Positions 15,717 through 23,814 of a DNA stretch of 64,000 nt are shown one piece after another; the first letter of the stretch is position 1, and every line of letters starts with the position of its first letter. The notes beneath the pieces are model-generated. The model saw nothing but the letters and a program-made list of their open reading frames with translations. It was not told the DNA's origin and made no database searches. Both the position numbers and the translations under genes were made by a program. Where the stretch lies: contig JADJYJ010000004.1 in the NCBI GenBank assembly GCA_016719785.1, positions 310,001-374,000 of the forward strand, given 5' to 3'. The stretch comes from Candidatus Amarolinea dominans (GTDB lineage: Bacteria > Chloroflexota > Anaerolineae > SSC4 > Amarolineaceae).

Positions 15717-15771
15717 CTCTGGCCTGACGACATGACAACATTGGCACAAAATTCAAGAGGAGTGTTTTTCC

Positions 15772-17307
15772 GTGGAATCGTATGTGAAGAAATTGCGCGA
15801 CCGCAAGGCCATTGCCGCGGGCACAGTCAAGGAGGCCGACGCCCAGCACAAGAAGGGGCGCCTGACTGCCCGCGAACGAGTCGAGCTGCTGTTCGACCCT
15901 GACACCTTTACCGAAATTGACACCCTGGTCCTGCCCCGTTCCGAAACCTACCTCGATGGGCGTGCCTCACGCTACGGCGACGGCGTCATCACCGGCTTCG
16001 GCCAGGTCAACGGTCGCCATGTCTACGTGGCGTCACAAAACGCCGGCGTCATGGGCGGCTCCCTGGGCGAAATGCATGCCAACAAGATCGTCAAGGCGAT
16101 GCGCATGGCGCTGCGCGACGGCTACCCCTTCATCGCCATCAACGACTCCGGCGGCGCCCGCATCCAGGAAGGCGTGGACAGCCTGGGCGGTTATGCCCGC
16201 ATCTTCGACGCCAACTGCGAGGCGTCTGGGGTGATTCCGCAGATCTCAGTCATCATGGGGCCATGCGCGGGCGGCGCCGTCTATTCGCCGGCCCTGACCG
16301 ACTTCATCTTCATGACCGACAACAGCTACATGTTCATCACCGGCCCGGACGTGGTCAAAGCCGTGATGAACGAAGAGGTTAGCCTGGATGAGCTGGGCGG
16401 GGGCCTGGTTCACAGCCAGGAGAGCGGCGTCAGCCATTTCCTGGCCAAAGACGATCAACAATGCCTGGCCCAGGTGCGTAACCTGCTCTCATACCTGCCC
16501 TCGAACAGCCAGAACGACCCGCCCTACGTACCGCCGGTGGATGATCCCAACCGCCGCTGCCCTGAGCTGGAGGAATTGGTGCCAACCGATCGGCACAAGC
16601 CCTACGATGTCCGCCAGGTCATCGCCAGCGTGGTGGACGATGGCCGTTTCACTGAAGTTCACGAACTGTGGGCGCAAAACATGGTCATCGGCTTTGCCCG
16701 CCTCAACGGCTACGTCGTCGGCATTGTGGCCAATCAACCGATGGTGCTGGCGGGGTGCATTGACATCAAGGCCTCGCTCAAAGCCTCGCGCTTCATCCGT
16801 CTGTGCGATGCGTACAACGTCCCCATCATCACCCTGCAGGACGTGCCCGGCTTTCTGCCCGGCACCAACCAGGAATATGGCGGCATCATCCGCAACGGCG
16901 CGCGCATGATCTACGCCTACAGCGAGGCCACGGTGCCCAAGCTGATGGTCATCCTGCGCAAGAGCTACGGCGGTGCCTATTGCGTTATGTCAAGCAAGGG
17001 CCTGCGCGGCGACTACCTCTTCGCCTGGCCCAATGCTGAAATCGCGGTCATGGGCGCGGACGGCGCGGTCAACATCCTCTTCCGCAAACAGATGCAGGAA
17101 TCGGCTGACCCGGAGGCCAGGCGCAAGGAACTGGTGGACATGTACGAGGAAAGGTTCAACAACCCATATGTGGCGGCCGCGCGGGGTCTGATTGATGACG
17201 TGATCGAGCCACGCGATACGCGGCGTGCGCTGATTCGCACCCTGGAAGTCACCCTGTCCAAGCAGGAACGTCACGTGCCCAAGAAGCACGGCGTCTCGCC
17301 GATGTAA
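15772..17307 (+). CDS. Acyl-CoA carboxylase carboxyltransferase subunit (AccD/PccB-like)
   Basis: A 511-residue carboxyltransferase that moves CO2 from carboxybiotin to acetyl-, propionyl- or a longer acyl-CoA. It carries both crotonase-like halves: GRLTARERVELLFD at the N-terminus, SGGARIQEGVDSL (about residues 123-135), MGPCAGGAVYSPA, then PGFLPGTNQEYGGII and YGGAYCVMSSKGLRGDY. The substrate-selecting position in GGAYxVM is Cys404 here; Asp is usual in propionyl-CoA carboxylases, so specificity cannot be read off. GTG start behind AAGAGGAGTG. It is the first gene of a complete carboxylase set (carboxyltransferase, biotin carboxylase, carrier) that would provide malonyl-type extender units to the synthase upstream. 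Confidence 0.92.
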   Translation: MESYVKKLRDRKAIAAGTVKEADAQHKKGRLTARERVELLFDPDTFTEIDTLVLPRSETYLDGRASRYGDGVITGFGQVNGRHVYVASQNAGVMGGSLGEMHANKIVKAMRMALRDGYPFIAINDSGGARIQEGVDSLGGYARIFDANCEASGVIPQISVIMGPCAGGAVYSPALTDFIFMTDNSYMFITGPDVVKAVMNEEVSLDELGGGLVHSQESGVSHFLAKDDQQCLAQVRNLLSYLPSNSQNDPPYVPPVDDPNRRCPELEELVPTDRHKPYDVRQVIASVVDDGRFTEVHELWAQNMVIGFARLNGYVVGIVANQPMVLAGCIDIKASLKASRFIRLCDAYNVPIITLQDVPGFLPGTNQEYGGIIRNGARMIYAYSEATVPKLMVILRKSYGGAYCVMSSKGLRGDYLFAWPNAEIAVMGADGAVNILFRKQMQESADPEARRKELVDMYEERFNNPYVAAARGLIDDVIEPRDTRRALIRTLEVTLSKQERHVPKKHGVSPM

Positions 17308-17333
17308 GGCGCCGACGCGCCAGAGGGAGTGCC

Positions 17334-18812
17334 ATGTTCAAGAAAGTTCTGATCGCCAACCGTGGCGAGATTGCCGTGCGCATCATTCGGGCCTGTCGTG
17401 ACCTGGGAATTCAGAGTGTGGCCCTGTTCGAACCATCGGACCAGGGATCGCTGCACGTGCGCTTTGCCGATGAGGTGGTGCGCCTGGATTCCAGCCGCGG
17501 CTACATGGATCATCAAGTGGTATTGCAGGCGGCCAAAGACACAGGAGCCGATGCCATCCATCCCGGCTATGGCTTCCTGGCCGAAGACCCGGCCTTTGTC
17601 CGGGCCTGTGAAGCGGCCGGCATCGTCTTCATCGGGCCACCGAGCGCCGTGGTCAGTGCGCTGCGTGACAACCTGGGGGCGCGTGAGCGGGTCGCGGCCG
17701 CCGGCTACCCTGTGCCATACTACCTGTCAGAAAGCTTCTGCCAGGGTGAGATAGAAGGGGTGCAGGCGTTGGCGGAAGATGTCGGCTACCCGCTGGTGGT
17801 CAAAGCGTGTCGGGGCGGGCGCGGACGCGGCACGCGCCTGGTGAGTGATCCATCCAAGCTGGAGCGCGCCGTGCGCCAGGCGCAGGCGGAGGCGCTGGCG
17901 GTCTTTGGCGATGACCATGTCTACCTGGAGAGGGCCATCATGCCGGCTCGCCATGTGGAGGTGCAGGTGATGGGGGACCAGTTCGGCAGCCTGATCCACC
18001 TGGGCGAGCGTGACGGCTCGATCATGCGTCACAGTCAGAAGATCATCGCCGAGGCGCCTTCGCCCAACCTGACTGCGCCCCAGCGCACGCGCCTGTGCGA
18101 GATGGGGCTGGAGATTGCGCGCCTGTTCAAGTATCGCAACCTCGGCACCGTCGAGTTCATCATGGACTTGGATGGCAACTTCTATTTTGCCGAGATGAAG
18201 GCGCGCATCCAGGTTGAGCATCCGGTGACCGAAAAGGTCACGCAGGTTGACCTGGTGCGCGAGCAGATTCGGATTGCTGCCGGGGAACCGCTGGCATTTT
18301 GCCAGGGTGACATCAAGTTCCGCGGCTGGGCGATGGAGTGCCGCATCAATGCAGAAGACCCCTGGAGCAACTTTATGCCCAGCCCAGGCAGATTGGACCG
18401 GTTCCGCCTGCCGGGCGGCCCCAATGTGCGCGTGGATACCTACGCCTACAGTGGTTGTGACGTGCCGGTGCGCTATGACCCCATCCTGGCCAAGCTGATT
18501 GTGTGGGGCGAAACGCGGCCGGAGTGCATCAATCGCATGCGGCGTGCGCTGGAGGAATTCGCCATCCGGGGTGTGCATACGACGCTGCCGTTTCATCAGC
18601 GCATCCTGAATGATGCTGATTTCCTGGCCGGAAACTACACGACCGATTTTCTGGATCGCCCTCTATTGGAGGGCACGCCCGACATCGAACTGCGCGATAT
18701 GGCAGTGGCCGCCGCGGTGGCCTTTATCAGTCGCAACCAGGCCGCGCGTCCGGTCACACAGGATCGTTTCCAGACCGGTTGGCACCGCAGCAGCCGGCGG
18801 CTGCCGAGTTAG
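17334..18812 (+). CDS. Divergent biotin carboxylase subunit of acyl-CoA carboxylase
   Basis: A 492-residue ATP-grasp biotin carboxylase that normally carboxylates biotin using ATP and bicarbonate. The overall fold is clear: KVLIANRGEIAVRI at the N-terminus, AIHPGYGFLAEDP, RHVEVQVM, IQVEHPVTEKVTQVDL and ECRINAEDP. Several near-invariant positions differ from E. coli AccC. The glycine loop reads KACRGGRGRGTR (about 157-168) instead of KASGGGGGRGMR. GSIMRHSQK (228-236) replaces CSMQRRHQK, losing the Gln and His. FAEMKARIQVEHP has Lys289 where Asn binds metal, and the Lys of GDK is lost in RDNLG. Glu287, Arg291 and the ATP-loop Lys are kept. It lies 26 bases after the carboxyltransferase and 10 before the carrier gene. 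Activity may be altered or specialised. Confidence 0.88.
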   Translation: MFKKVLIANRGEIAVRIIRACRDLGIQSVALFEPSDQGSLHVRFADEVVRLDSSRGYMDHQVVLQAAKDTGADAIHPGYGFLAEDPAFVRACEAAGIVFIGPPSAVVSALRDNLGARERVAAAGYPVPYYLSESFCQGEIEGVQALAEDVGYPLVVKACRGGRGRGTRLVSDPSKLERAVRQAQAEALAVFGDDHVYLERAIMPARHVEVQVMGDQFGSLIHLGERDGSIMRHSQKIIAEAPSPNLTAPQRTRLCEMGLEIARLFKYRNLGTVEFIMDLDGNFYFAEMKARIQVEHPVTEKVTQVDLVREQIRIAAGEPLAFCQGDIKFRGWAMECRINAEDPWSNFMPSPGRLDRFRLPGGPNVRVDTYAYSGCDVPVRYDPILAKLIVWGETRPECINRMRRALEEFAIRGVHTTLPFHQRILNDADFLAGNYTTDFLDRPLLEGTPDIELRDMAVAAAVAFISRNQAARPVTQDRFQTGWHRSSRRLPS

Positions 18813-18822
18813 GAGGTTGACC

Positions 18823-19320
18823 ATGCATAAGATTGGCGTTACGATCGGCGGGCGCACCTACGAAATCCAAGTGGAGGCGGCTGTGCAGTCCAACACCGAC
18901 TTGCGCGTGATCGTGGATGGCAAAACCATCCCCGTCAGCGTGCAGAGTCTGCGGGACCCGGAGAGCCTGGACTGGATTCTGGTGGGCAATCGGCCGTACG
19001 AAATTGTGTTAGACAGGGACTTGCAGTGGCTTGAGGTGTATGGTCGGCGTTACGGCGACCTGACCGTGAGCGACCTGGAGGCGGCCGTTGCGCGCCCCAC
19101 CAGTCGCGACGGTCGCATCAAAGCACCCATCCCCGGCATCATCACACGCCTGCTGGTAGCGGTGGGCGACGAGGTGGAGGCCGGACAGTCGGTGGTGGTG
19201 TTAGAGGCGATGAAGATGGAAAACGAAATCAAGGCGCCGCGCAGCGGCATCGTGCGCAGGATCAACGTGAGCAGCGGCCAGGGTGTTACCTTGAACGAAG
19301 TGCTGGCTGAAATCGAGTAA
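18823..19320 (+). CDS. Biotin carboxyl carrier protein
   Basis: A 165-residue carrier starting at ATG 18823 behind AGGAGG (18811-18816). The N-terminal half is the small beta-rich domain found in acyl-CoA carboxylase carriers. The C-terminal half is a biotinyl/lipoyl domain: IKAPIPGIITRLLVAVGDEVEAG, then VLEAMKMENEIKAPRSG, with biotinylated Lys in AMKM near residue 132. It shuttles carboxybiotin between the two preceding enzymes. Last gene of the operon; a strong hairpin begins 4 bases after its stop codon. Confidence 0.93.
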   Translation: MHKIGVTIGGRTYEIQVEAAVQSNTDLRVIVDGKTIPVSVQSLRDPESLDWILVGNRPYEIVLDRDLQWLEVYGRRYGDLTVSDLEAAVARPTSRDGRIKAPIPGIITRLLVAVGDEVEAGQSVVVLEAMKMENEIKAPRSGIVRRINVSSGQGVTLNEVLAEIE

Positions 19321-19324
19321 GACA

Positions 19325-19355
19325 GACACCGGGTCTCTTGCAGAGACCCGGTGTC
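19325..19355. terminator. Terminator hairpin between convergent genes
   Basis: GACACCGGGTCTC and GAGACCCGGTGTC pair perfectly around TTGCA. It can serve the carboxylase operon and the minus-strand isomerase gene. Confidence 0.8.
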
Positions 19356-19364
19356 TTGGCGTGT

Positions 19365-19835
19365 TCACGCCCCGCGGTAACGATTTTCAATGGCCGTCAC
19401 GCGCGCGATCTGGGTCAAATTCCATTCACTCACCGCCTCGCCCTCGACGATCGGGGTTGAAAACCAGGCATCGAGGATCTCTTTCGCCACGCCCACCGGC
19501 GTCGAGCGCAGGCTCAAAGTCAGGACATTCGCGTGGTTCCAAATCCGTGCCCCGCGCGCGGTCTCGGCGTCATGCACCAGGGCGGCGCGCACCCCCGGCA
19601 CTTTGTTCGCCGCAATGCTGGCCCCAGTTCCTGTCCAGCAGAAAAGCACACCCTGGTCGGCCTGTCCACTGGCGACCGCGGCGGCCACATGGCTGCTGAC
19701 AAGGGGCCAGTCGCCATCGGGATCATCTTCGGCCAACGGCCCAAACAGCAGCACCTCGTGCTCTTGCGCCTGCAGGTAATGAACCACAAAATCGGTCAAA
19801 TGCGTGCGTTCATCGCTGCCAATCGCGATCTTCAT
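19365..19835 (-). CDS. RpiB/LacA-LacB family sugar-phosphate isomerase
   Basis: A 156-residue protein starting MKIAIGSDE. The family signature appears as FCWTGTGASIAANKVPGVRAAL (about residues 65-86), with the active-site Cys retained and Gly-Thr-Gly present, followed by IWNHANVLTLSLR, matching the catalytic HNDANVL-type segment. RpiB interconverts ribose-5-phosphate and ribulose-5-phosphate, and close relatives act on allose or galactose phosphates. The Trp after Cys and the divergent RTHLTDFVV N-terminus (GYxLK in typical RpiB) make the exact sugar uncertain. Monocistronic, minus strand. Confidence 0.82.
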   Translation of the reverse strand: MKIAIGSDERTHLTDFVVHYLQAQEHEVLLFGPLAEDDPDGDWPLVSSHVAAAVASGQADQGVLFCWTGTGASIAANKVPGVRAALVHDAETARGARIWNHANVLTLSLRSTPVGVAKEILDAWFSTPIVEGEAVSEWNLTQIARVTAIENRYRGA

Positions 19836-19854
19836 GAATCACTCTCCTCAGTAG

Positions 19855-20018
19855 GCATGGCCTTGCGCCTGCCCGCGTGGGCGACCGCAAGGGTGCGCTA
19901 TTTCTTCTCTTCATTAGTAAGGGCATGGCCTTGCGCCTGCCCGCGTGGGCAACCGCAAGGGTGCGCTACTTCTTCTCTTCATTAAGTAGGGGCATGGCCT
20001 TGCGCCTGCCCGCTATGC
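19855..20018. repeat. Tandem repeat of about 66 bases, 2.4 copies
   Basis: The unit runs from GGCATGGCCTTGCGCCTGCC to CTTCTCTTCATTA. Copies begin near 19855 and 19921, with a truncated third copy from 19992. Each full unit contains the palindrome CCTTGCG...GCCCGCGTGGGC...CGCAAGG. The third copy runs into the 3' end of the next minus-strand gene and forms its last codons. Confidence 0.8.
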
Positions 20019-21508
20019 TTGCGCATCAGCGGAAAGATGAGCTGGTGCAGGTCGCGGATGCGCTGCGCGAACAGGTCTGGATTATCAGGGTCGTTGCGGT
20101 AATCTTGCCAGGCCACGATCAGTCCCTGTGCGCCATCGCTGATCACGCGCGCGTTGTCCTGTACTCCCGAAAGTGCGACCGCAGCCACGCCGTGCCCGGC
20201 CCACTGCGGCACACCCTGCTCACTGAGATGTTGAGCCATGATGTCATAGCCCGGTGGGTCACTGAACTTGTCCACCCAGGCCAGATAGGCGCCGCCGCGG
20301 CCATCAGGTACGGCCACGGCAAAATCCTGCTGCTCCGCCCACGGTGTCACGTTGACCGGCTGCGCGCCCCACAGGAATACGCCGGCGGCGTCCACGCGCT
20401 GCGCCAGCACATCAGTGCCCGGCACGCCGCTGGCATCCGACGCAGCGGCCACCAGGATCACACCACCGCTGCCATCCTGAATGAGATCGGTTGGCCCTTC
20501 CGCCAGATCCAGCGCGGCCACCACAGGCAAGTCGTTGGGCCAGGCGCGGTCGCCGCTGGTCGTCAGCCGCATCAGGTAGGCGTCCGCCAGGTACCCTGTG
20601 CTGCGGTAGTCATACCAGGCCACAAACACGCCGCCGTGGCCATCGGCGACAATCGGCCCGATGCCCTGCACGGCGGGATTGCTGCTCACCGGCACGCCGT
20701 CGGTCGCCCACAGGGCAACGCCGCTGGCCGAGAGGCGCTGGGCATACAAATTCTGATCCCCCGCATCGCGCAGATCGGCCCAGGCCACAATGAAACCGCC
20801 GCTGCCATCGGGCGTCGCCTCAGCATCGAATTGTTCGCCGAGGGCCAGCGTAATGGTGACCGGCGTTGTCCATATTGGGGAGCCGGCAGCGCTGATGCGT
20901 TGCGCAAAGAGATTTGTGTCGAAGCGATCGGGGTTGGCATGCTGTTCCCAGATCACAAACGCACCGCCGCTGCCATCGGGCACCAGTTGGGCCAGGAGAT
21001 TGTCGGCCGCTCCCGTCGTCACGCTGATACCGTCAGCGGCCCACAGGGTTTTGCCCGTATCATCCAGCCGTTGTGCGAAGATCGCCAGGCCGCCAGGGCG
21101 CTCATCATCCCAGGCCACCAGCACGCCGCCGGCGCCATCGCTGATGGCTTGTGGCTCAAGCTGATTGTTGGGCGCGTCGCTGACGACGACGCCGTTGGCG
21201 GCCCAGAGCGGCGTCCCGACGGCGTTCAGGCGCTGTGCGTAGATGTCCACGCCATTGGCTGTTGAGCGGGCGTCGGTCCATACCGCGATCATGCCACCAG
21301 CGCCGTCGGGCGCCAGGTGCGGGAATCCCTGGTCACCGTCCGCGGTACAAAAACCGACCCCGTTAGCCAGCCATAGAATCTGCCCATCGGCGGTCGGCGG
21401 GCGTCCCTGACCATCACCATCCAGGGGCCACGCGAGCGTTGTTGGAACATGCGCGCCCAACAGCACCGCAAACAGCACCGCTCGCCAGACACGACCTCGA
21501 ACGTTCAT
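19982..21508 (-). CDS. Secreted protein with repeated beta-propeller-like modules
   Basis: I choose the ATG at 21508 because the next residues form a signal peptide (MNVRGRVWRAVLFAVLLGAH then VPTTLAWP). About 508 residues. The mature part consists of seven to eight repeats of roughly 55-60 residues with the pattern DGxGGxxVAWxDxR...DIYAQRL...G.xLWxxxGVxV. This repeat type builds beta-propeller or related folds in secreted proteins of Bacteroidota and Chloroflexota; no enzymatic motif is visible. The C-terminal end (LMRKHSGQAQGHAPT) is encoded by an intruding intergenic repeat. Function unknown; likely extracellular or surface binding. It may share a transcript with lgt just upstream. Confidence 0.75.
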   Translation of the reverse strand: MNVRGRVWRAVLFAVLLGAHVPTTLAWPLDGDGQGRPPTADGQILWLANGVGFCTADGDQGFPHLAPDGAGGMIAVWTDARSTANGVDIYAQRLNAVGTPLWAANGVVVSDAPNNQLEPQAISDGAGGVLVAWDDERPGGLAIFAQRLDDTGKTLWAADGISVTTGAADNLLAQLVPDGSGGAFVIWEQHANPDRFDTNLFAQRISAAGSPIWTTPVTITLALGEQFDAEATPDGSGGFIVAWADLRDAGDQNLYAQRLSASGVALWATDGVPVSSNPAVQGIGPIVADGHGGVFVAWYDYRSTGYLADAYLMRLTTSGDRAWPNDLPVVAALDLAEGPTDLIQDGSGGVILVAAASDASGVPGTDVLAQRVDAAGVFLWGAQPVNVTPWAEQQDFAVAVPDGRGGAYLAWVDKFSDPPGYDIMAQHLSEQGVPQWAGHGVAAVALSGVQDNARVISDGAQGLIVAWQDYRNDPDNPDLFAQRIRDLHQLIFPLMRKHSGQAQGHAPT

Positions 21509-21566
21509 CTCCGGCCTCCGTTGATCCCCCTCGCCCCCTGCACCAGGTGCATGGCGGGCGCCTTCT

Positions 21567-22478
21567 TCAGTCCTCACTGTCCGCGGTCACGGCATCAACC
21601 GTGGGCGTCGCGGGCGGTGGCAGGCTCGACGCGCTGGCTTTTTCCGCGTACCAGGTCTCCGGCGGTTGCCAGTCGCGGTGACGCATGAACAGGAAAACCA
21701 GCGCAGCGGCCATCAAGAGCAGGGCGAAGATCTGTGCAGCAGGAATGGCGGCAATGGCCCAGGCGTCTGGTCGGAAAATCTCAACCCACAAGCGGCCAAT
21801 CGAATAATAGAGGAGATAGATCGCGACAATGTCACCGTCACGCAGGCGCGACGCAAAACGCCGCGCCAGCCAGAACAGCAGCAGAAAGCCGAGCAGGTTC
21901 CACAGCGACTCGTATAAGAACGTCGGGTGAAACTTGATGTCCAGCGGATACTGGTTGAGGTCAATGTAGGGGCCAAAACGGTGCAAGCCGTCAATGGTGA
22001 TGCCCCAGGGCAGGGTGGTAGGCGGGCCGTACAATTCCTGGTTGATATAGTTGCCCCAGCGACCGATGGCCTGTGCAAGCAAGACGCCCGGCGCCACGAT
22101 GTCAGCCCATCGCCAAAAATTCAGCTTGGACACCCGTGCATAGAGCAGGATGGCCAGCAGGCCGCCGGCAATAGCGCCATAGATGCCCAGGCCCCGAAAG
22201 CCGCCCTTCCAGAAGGCGATGATCTCGATCGGATGGCTGCGGTAATAGTCCCAGCCAGTGAAGCCGCCGGCCGGCGAAGAGAAAACATGATAGAGACGCG
22301 CCCCAATGATGCCAAGCAACAAACACCAGGTCAGCAGATTCCAGACATGCTCCGGGTCTTGGCCACGGCGGCGGGCCTCAGCGGTCGCGAAAACGGCCGC
22401 CAGGACCGCGCCGATCACGATCAGCAACCCATACCAGTAGATGGTCAACGGCCCGATGCGGAACGCAGTGGGATCCAT
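21567..22478 (-). CDS. lgt: Prolipoprotein diacylglyceryl transferase
   Basis: A membrane enzyme that moves the diacylglyceryl group of phosphatidylglycerol to the lipobox Cys of prolipoproteins. The start at 22478 (MDPTAFRIGPLTIYWYG) follows GGAGG; an upstream alternative at 22496 lacks this. Family motifs: GARLYHVF, GGFRGLGIYGAIAGG and the signature LAQAIGRWGNYINQELYG with the catalytic Arg/Asn region. There are several transmembrane helices and a charged C-terminal tail. About 304 residues, normal for Lgt. A lipoprotein substrate is encoded nearby (23815-24708). Confidence 0.95.
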   Translation of the reverse strand: MDPTAFRIGPLTIYWYGLLIVIGAVLAAVFATAEARRRGQDPEHVWNLLTWCLLLGIIGARLYHVFSSPAGGFTGWDYYRSHPIEIIAFWKGGFRGLGIYGAIAGGLLAILLYARVSKLNFWRWADIVAPGVLLAQAIGRWGNYINQELYGPPTTLPWGITIDGLHRFGPYIDLNQYPLDIKFHPTFLYESLWNLLGFLLLFWLARRFASRLRDGDIVAIYLLYYSIGRLWVEIFRPDAWAIAAIPAAQIFALLLMAAALVFLFMRHRDWQPPETWYAEKASASSLPPPATPTVDAVTADSED

Positions 22479-22656
22479 GCTCACATTCCTCCACACGTTA
22501 AGAGTAGACTATGCGTGGGAGAGTATAGCACAAACAGACGTATTCGAGAAGCACAATCGCAACTCTGCGCGGCCTGTTTCACACAAGAGCTGCCAGGCGC
22601 GGCCTGGCAGCTCTGTGGACGAGGGTTTCGATTGACAGGACAAGGGGCCGCTGGCG

Positions 22657-22851
22657 CTAGGCCTCCGGCTCCTCTGGAATAATGAGCCAGCAGACCATAT
22701 AGGCGAGGAAGCCGCCGCCGACGGTCAGGCCGAGCAGCAAGAATCCCAGCCGCACGATAGATGAGTCAACGCCGAGATACTGCGCCAAACCGCCACATAC
22801 ACCCGCAATCATGCGCTCCTTGCGTGAGCGAAACAAACGTTTGCCTTCCAT
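22657..22851 (-). CDS. Small PspC-domain membrane protein
   Basis: A 64-residue protein starting at 22851 behind GAAAGGAGC. The sequence RLFRSRKERMIAGVCGGLAQYLG followed by VDSSIVRLGFLLLGL and a second hydrophobic stretch ending CWLIIPEEPE is the PspC domain nearly by itself. PspC proteins in E. coli sense envelope stress with PspB; stand-alone short versions are common in Chloroflexota and of unknown precise role. The longer upstream ORF extension has no domain and overlaps the divergent promoter. Confidence 0.88.
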   Translation of the reverse strand: MEGKRLFRSRKERMIAGVCGGLAQYLGVDSSIVRLGFLLLGLTVGGGFLAYMVCWLIIPEEPEA

Positions 22852-22974
22852 AAAATTAATCTTGCTCCTTTCAAGCACACTCAGATTGTTTGGCTTCGGG
22901 AGAGTTCTTACTTGTTTCCAGTCCTGAACACAATACGCACCGTTGGGGCCGAAGTTGCCGCGTGAAGGAGCGAG

Positions 22975-23004
22975 TTGGCATCTTCGTCTGCGCGATGTTA
23001 TAAT
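22975..23004 (+). promoter_or_regulatory. Promoter of the methyltransferase gene
   Basis: TTGGCA (22975-22980), 18 bp spacer, TATAAT (22999-23004); GAAGGAGAA ribosome site precedes the ATG at 23033. Confidence 0.75.
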
Positions 23005-23032
23005 CAAGGCCTGAAGGAGAATCAGCAGCGGC

Positions 23033-23794
23033 ATGATTGATTACGACCGTATTGCTCATTTGTACGATACCGAATTCGCCACCTTCGCCGATGACATGCC
23101 GCTCTTGCGGTACTATGCCGACCAGGCAGGCGGTCCGCTGCTCGAATTAGGCTGCGGTAATGGTCGCGTCACCGTGCCGCTCGCCCAGGCCGGCTTTCGT
23201 CTGACCGGGGTGGACAGCTCTGCGGGCATGCTCAACCTCGCGCGCAAGCGCCTGGCCGCGGCCAGACTGAGCGAGCGGGTCAACCTGGTACAGGCCGACA
23301 TGCGCCGCGTCCATCTCGATGAGCGCTTTGGCATGGGCTTCATCCAGGTCAACAGCTTCATGCACCTGGAGACGAGCGAGGATCAGCGCCAGGCACTGCT
23401 CTGCTGGCATCCATTTCTGCGCCCCGGCAGTCCGCTCATCCTTGACCTCTTCAACCCGGACATCGCTACCTTGCTGGAAGCCGACGGCCGCTTGATGGTG
23501 GACAACCAGTGGCGTGATCCTCAATCGGGCGCGATGGTCATCAAGCAACTCGTGCGCAAAATTGACCTGGCGAATCAAATTCAGGAAACAATTATTGTCT
23601 ACGATGAAGTGTTTCCAGACGGACAAACGCGACGCATGCTCGTGCCATTCAACCTGCGTTTCCTCTGGCGCTCCGAGGCCGAGCTTCTGCTGGAGATCTG
23701 TGGCTACGAACTGGAAATGGTCTATGGTTCCTATGATCTGGATCCGTACACATCAGTCAGCCCGCGTATGATTCTCATTGCGCGGCGCACCTAG
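23033..23794 (+). CDS. Class I SAM-dependent methyltransferase
   Basis: A 253-residue methyltransferase. Motif I is LLELGCGNGRVTVPLA (about residues 36-51), motif II GVDSSAGMLNLA, then VQADMRRV and the motif IV/V region FIQVNSFMHLETSEDQ. It resembles the Methyltransf_25/41 group found in many small-molecule methyltransferases. The substrate cannot be deduced. Expressed from its own promoter; the lipoprotein gene follows 20 bases downstream and may be co-transcribed. Confidence 0.88.
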   Translation: MIDYDRIAHLYDTEFATFADDMPLLRYYADQAGGPLLELGCGNGRVTVPLAQAGFRLTGVDSSAGMLNLARKRLAAARLSERVNLVQADMRRVHLDERFGMGFIQVNSFMHLETSEDQRQALLCWHPFLRPGSPLILDLFNPDIATLLEADGRLMVDNQWRDPQSGAMVIKQLVRKIDLANQIQETIIVYDEVFPDGQTRRMLVPFNLRFLWRSEAELLLEICGYELEMVYGSYDLDPYTSVSPRMILIARRT

Positions 23795-23814
23795 CGAATG
23801 AAAGGAACGAGAAT

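Noticed and set aside
19855..20018. Possible CRISPR array
   Set aside because: Only 2.4 contiguous tandem copies with no spacers and no cas genes nearby.
19877..21265. A 462-codon plus-strand ORF opposite the secreted repeat protein
   Set aside because: The opposite strand has a signal peptide and regular protein repeats; this frame has neither.
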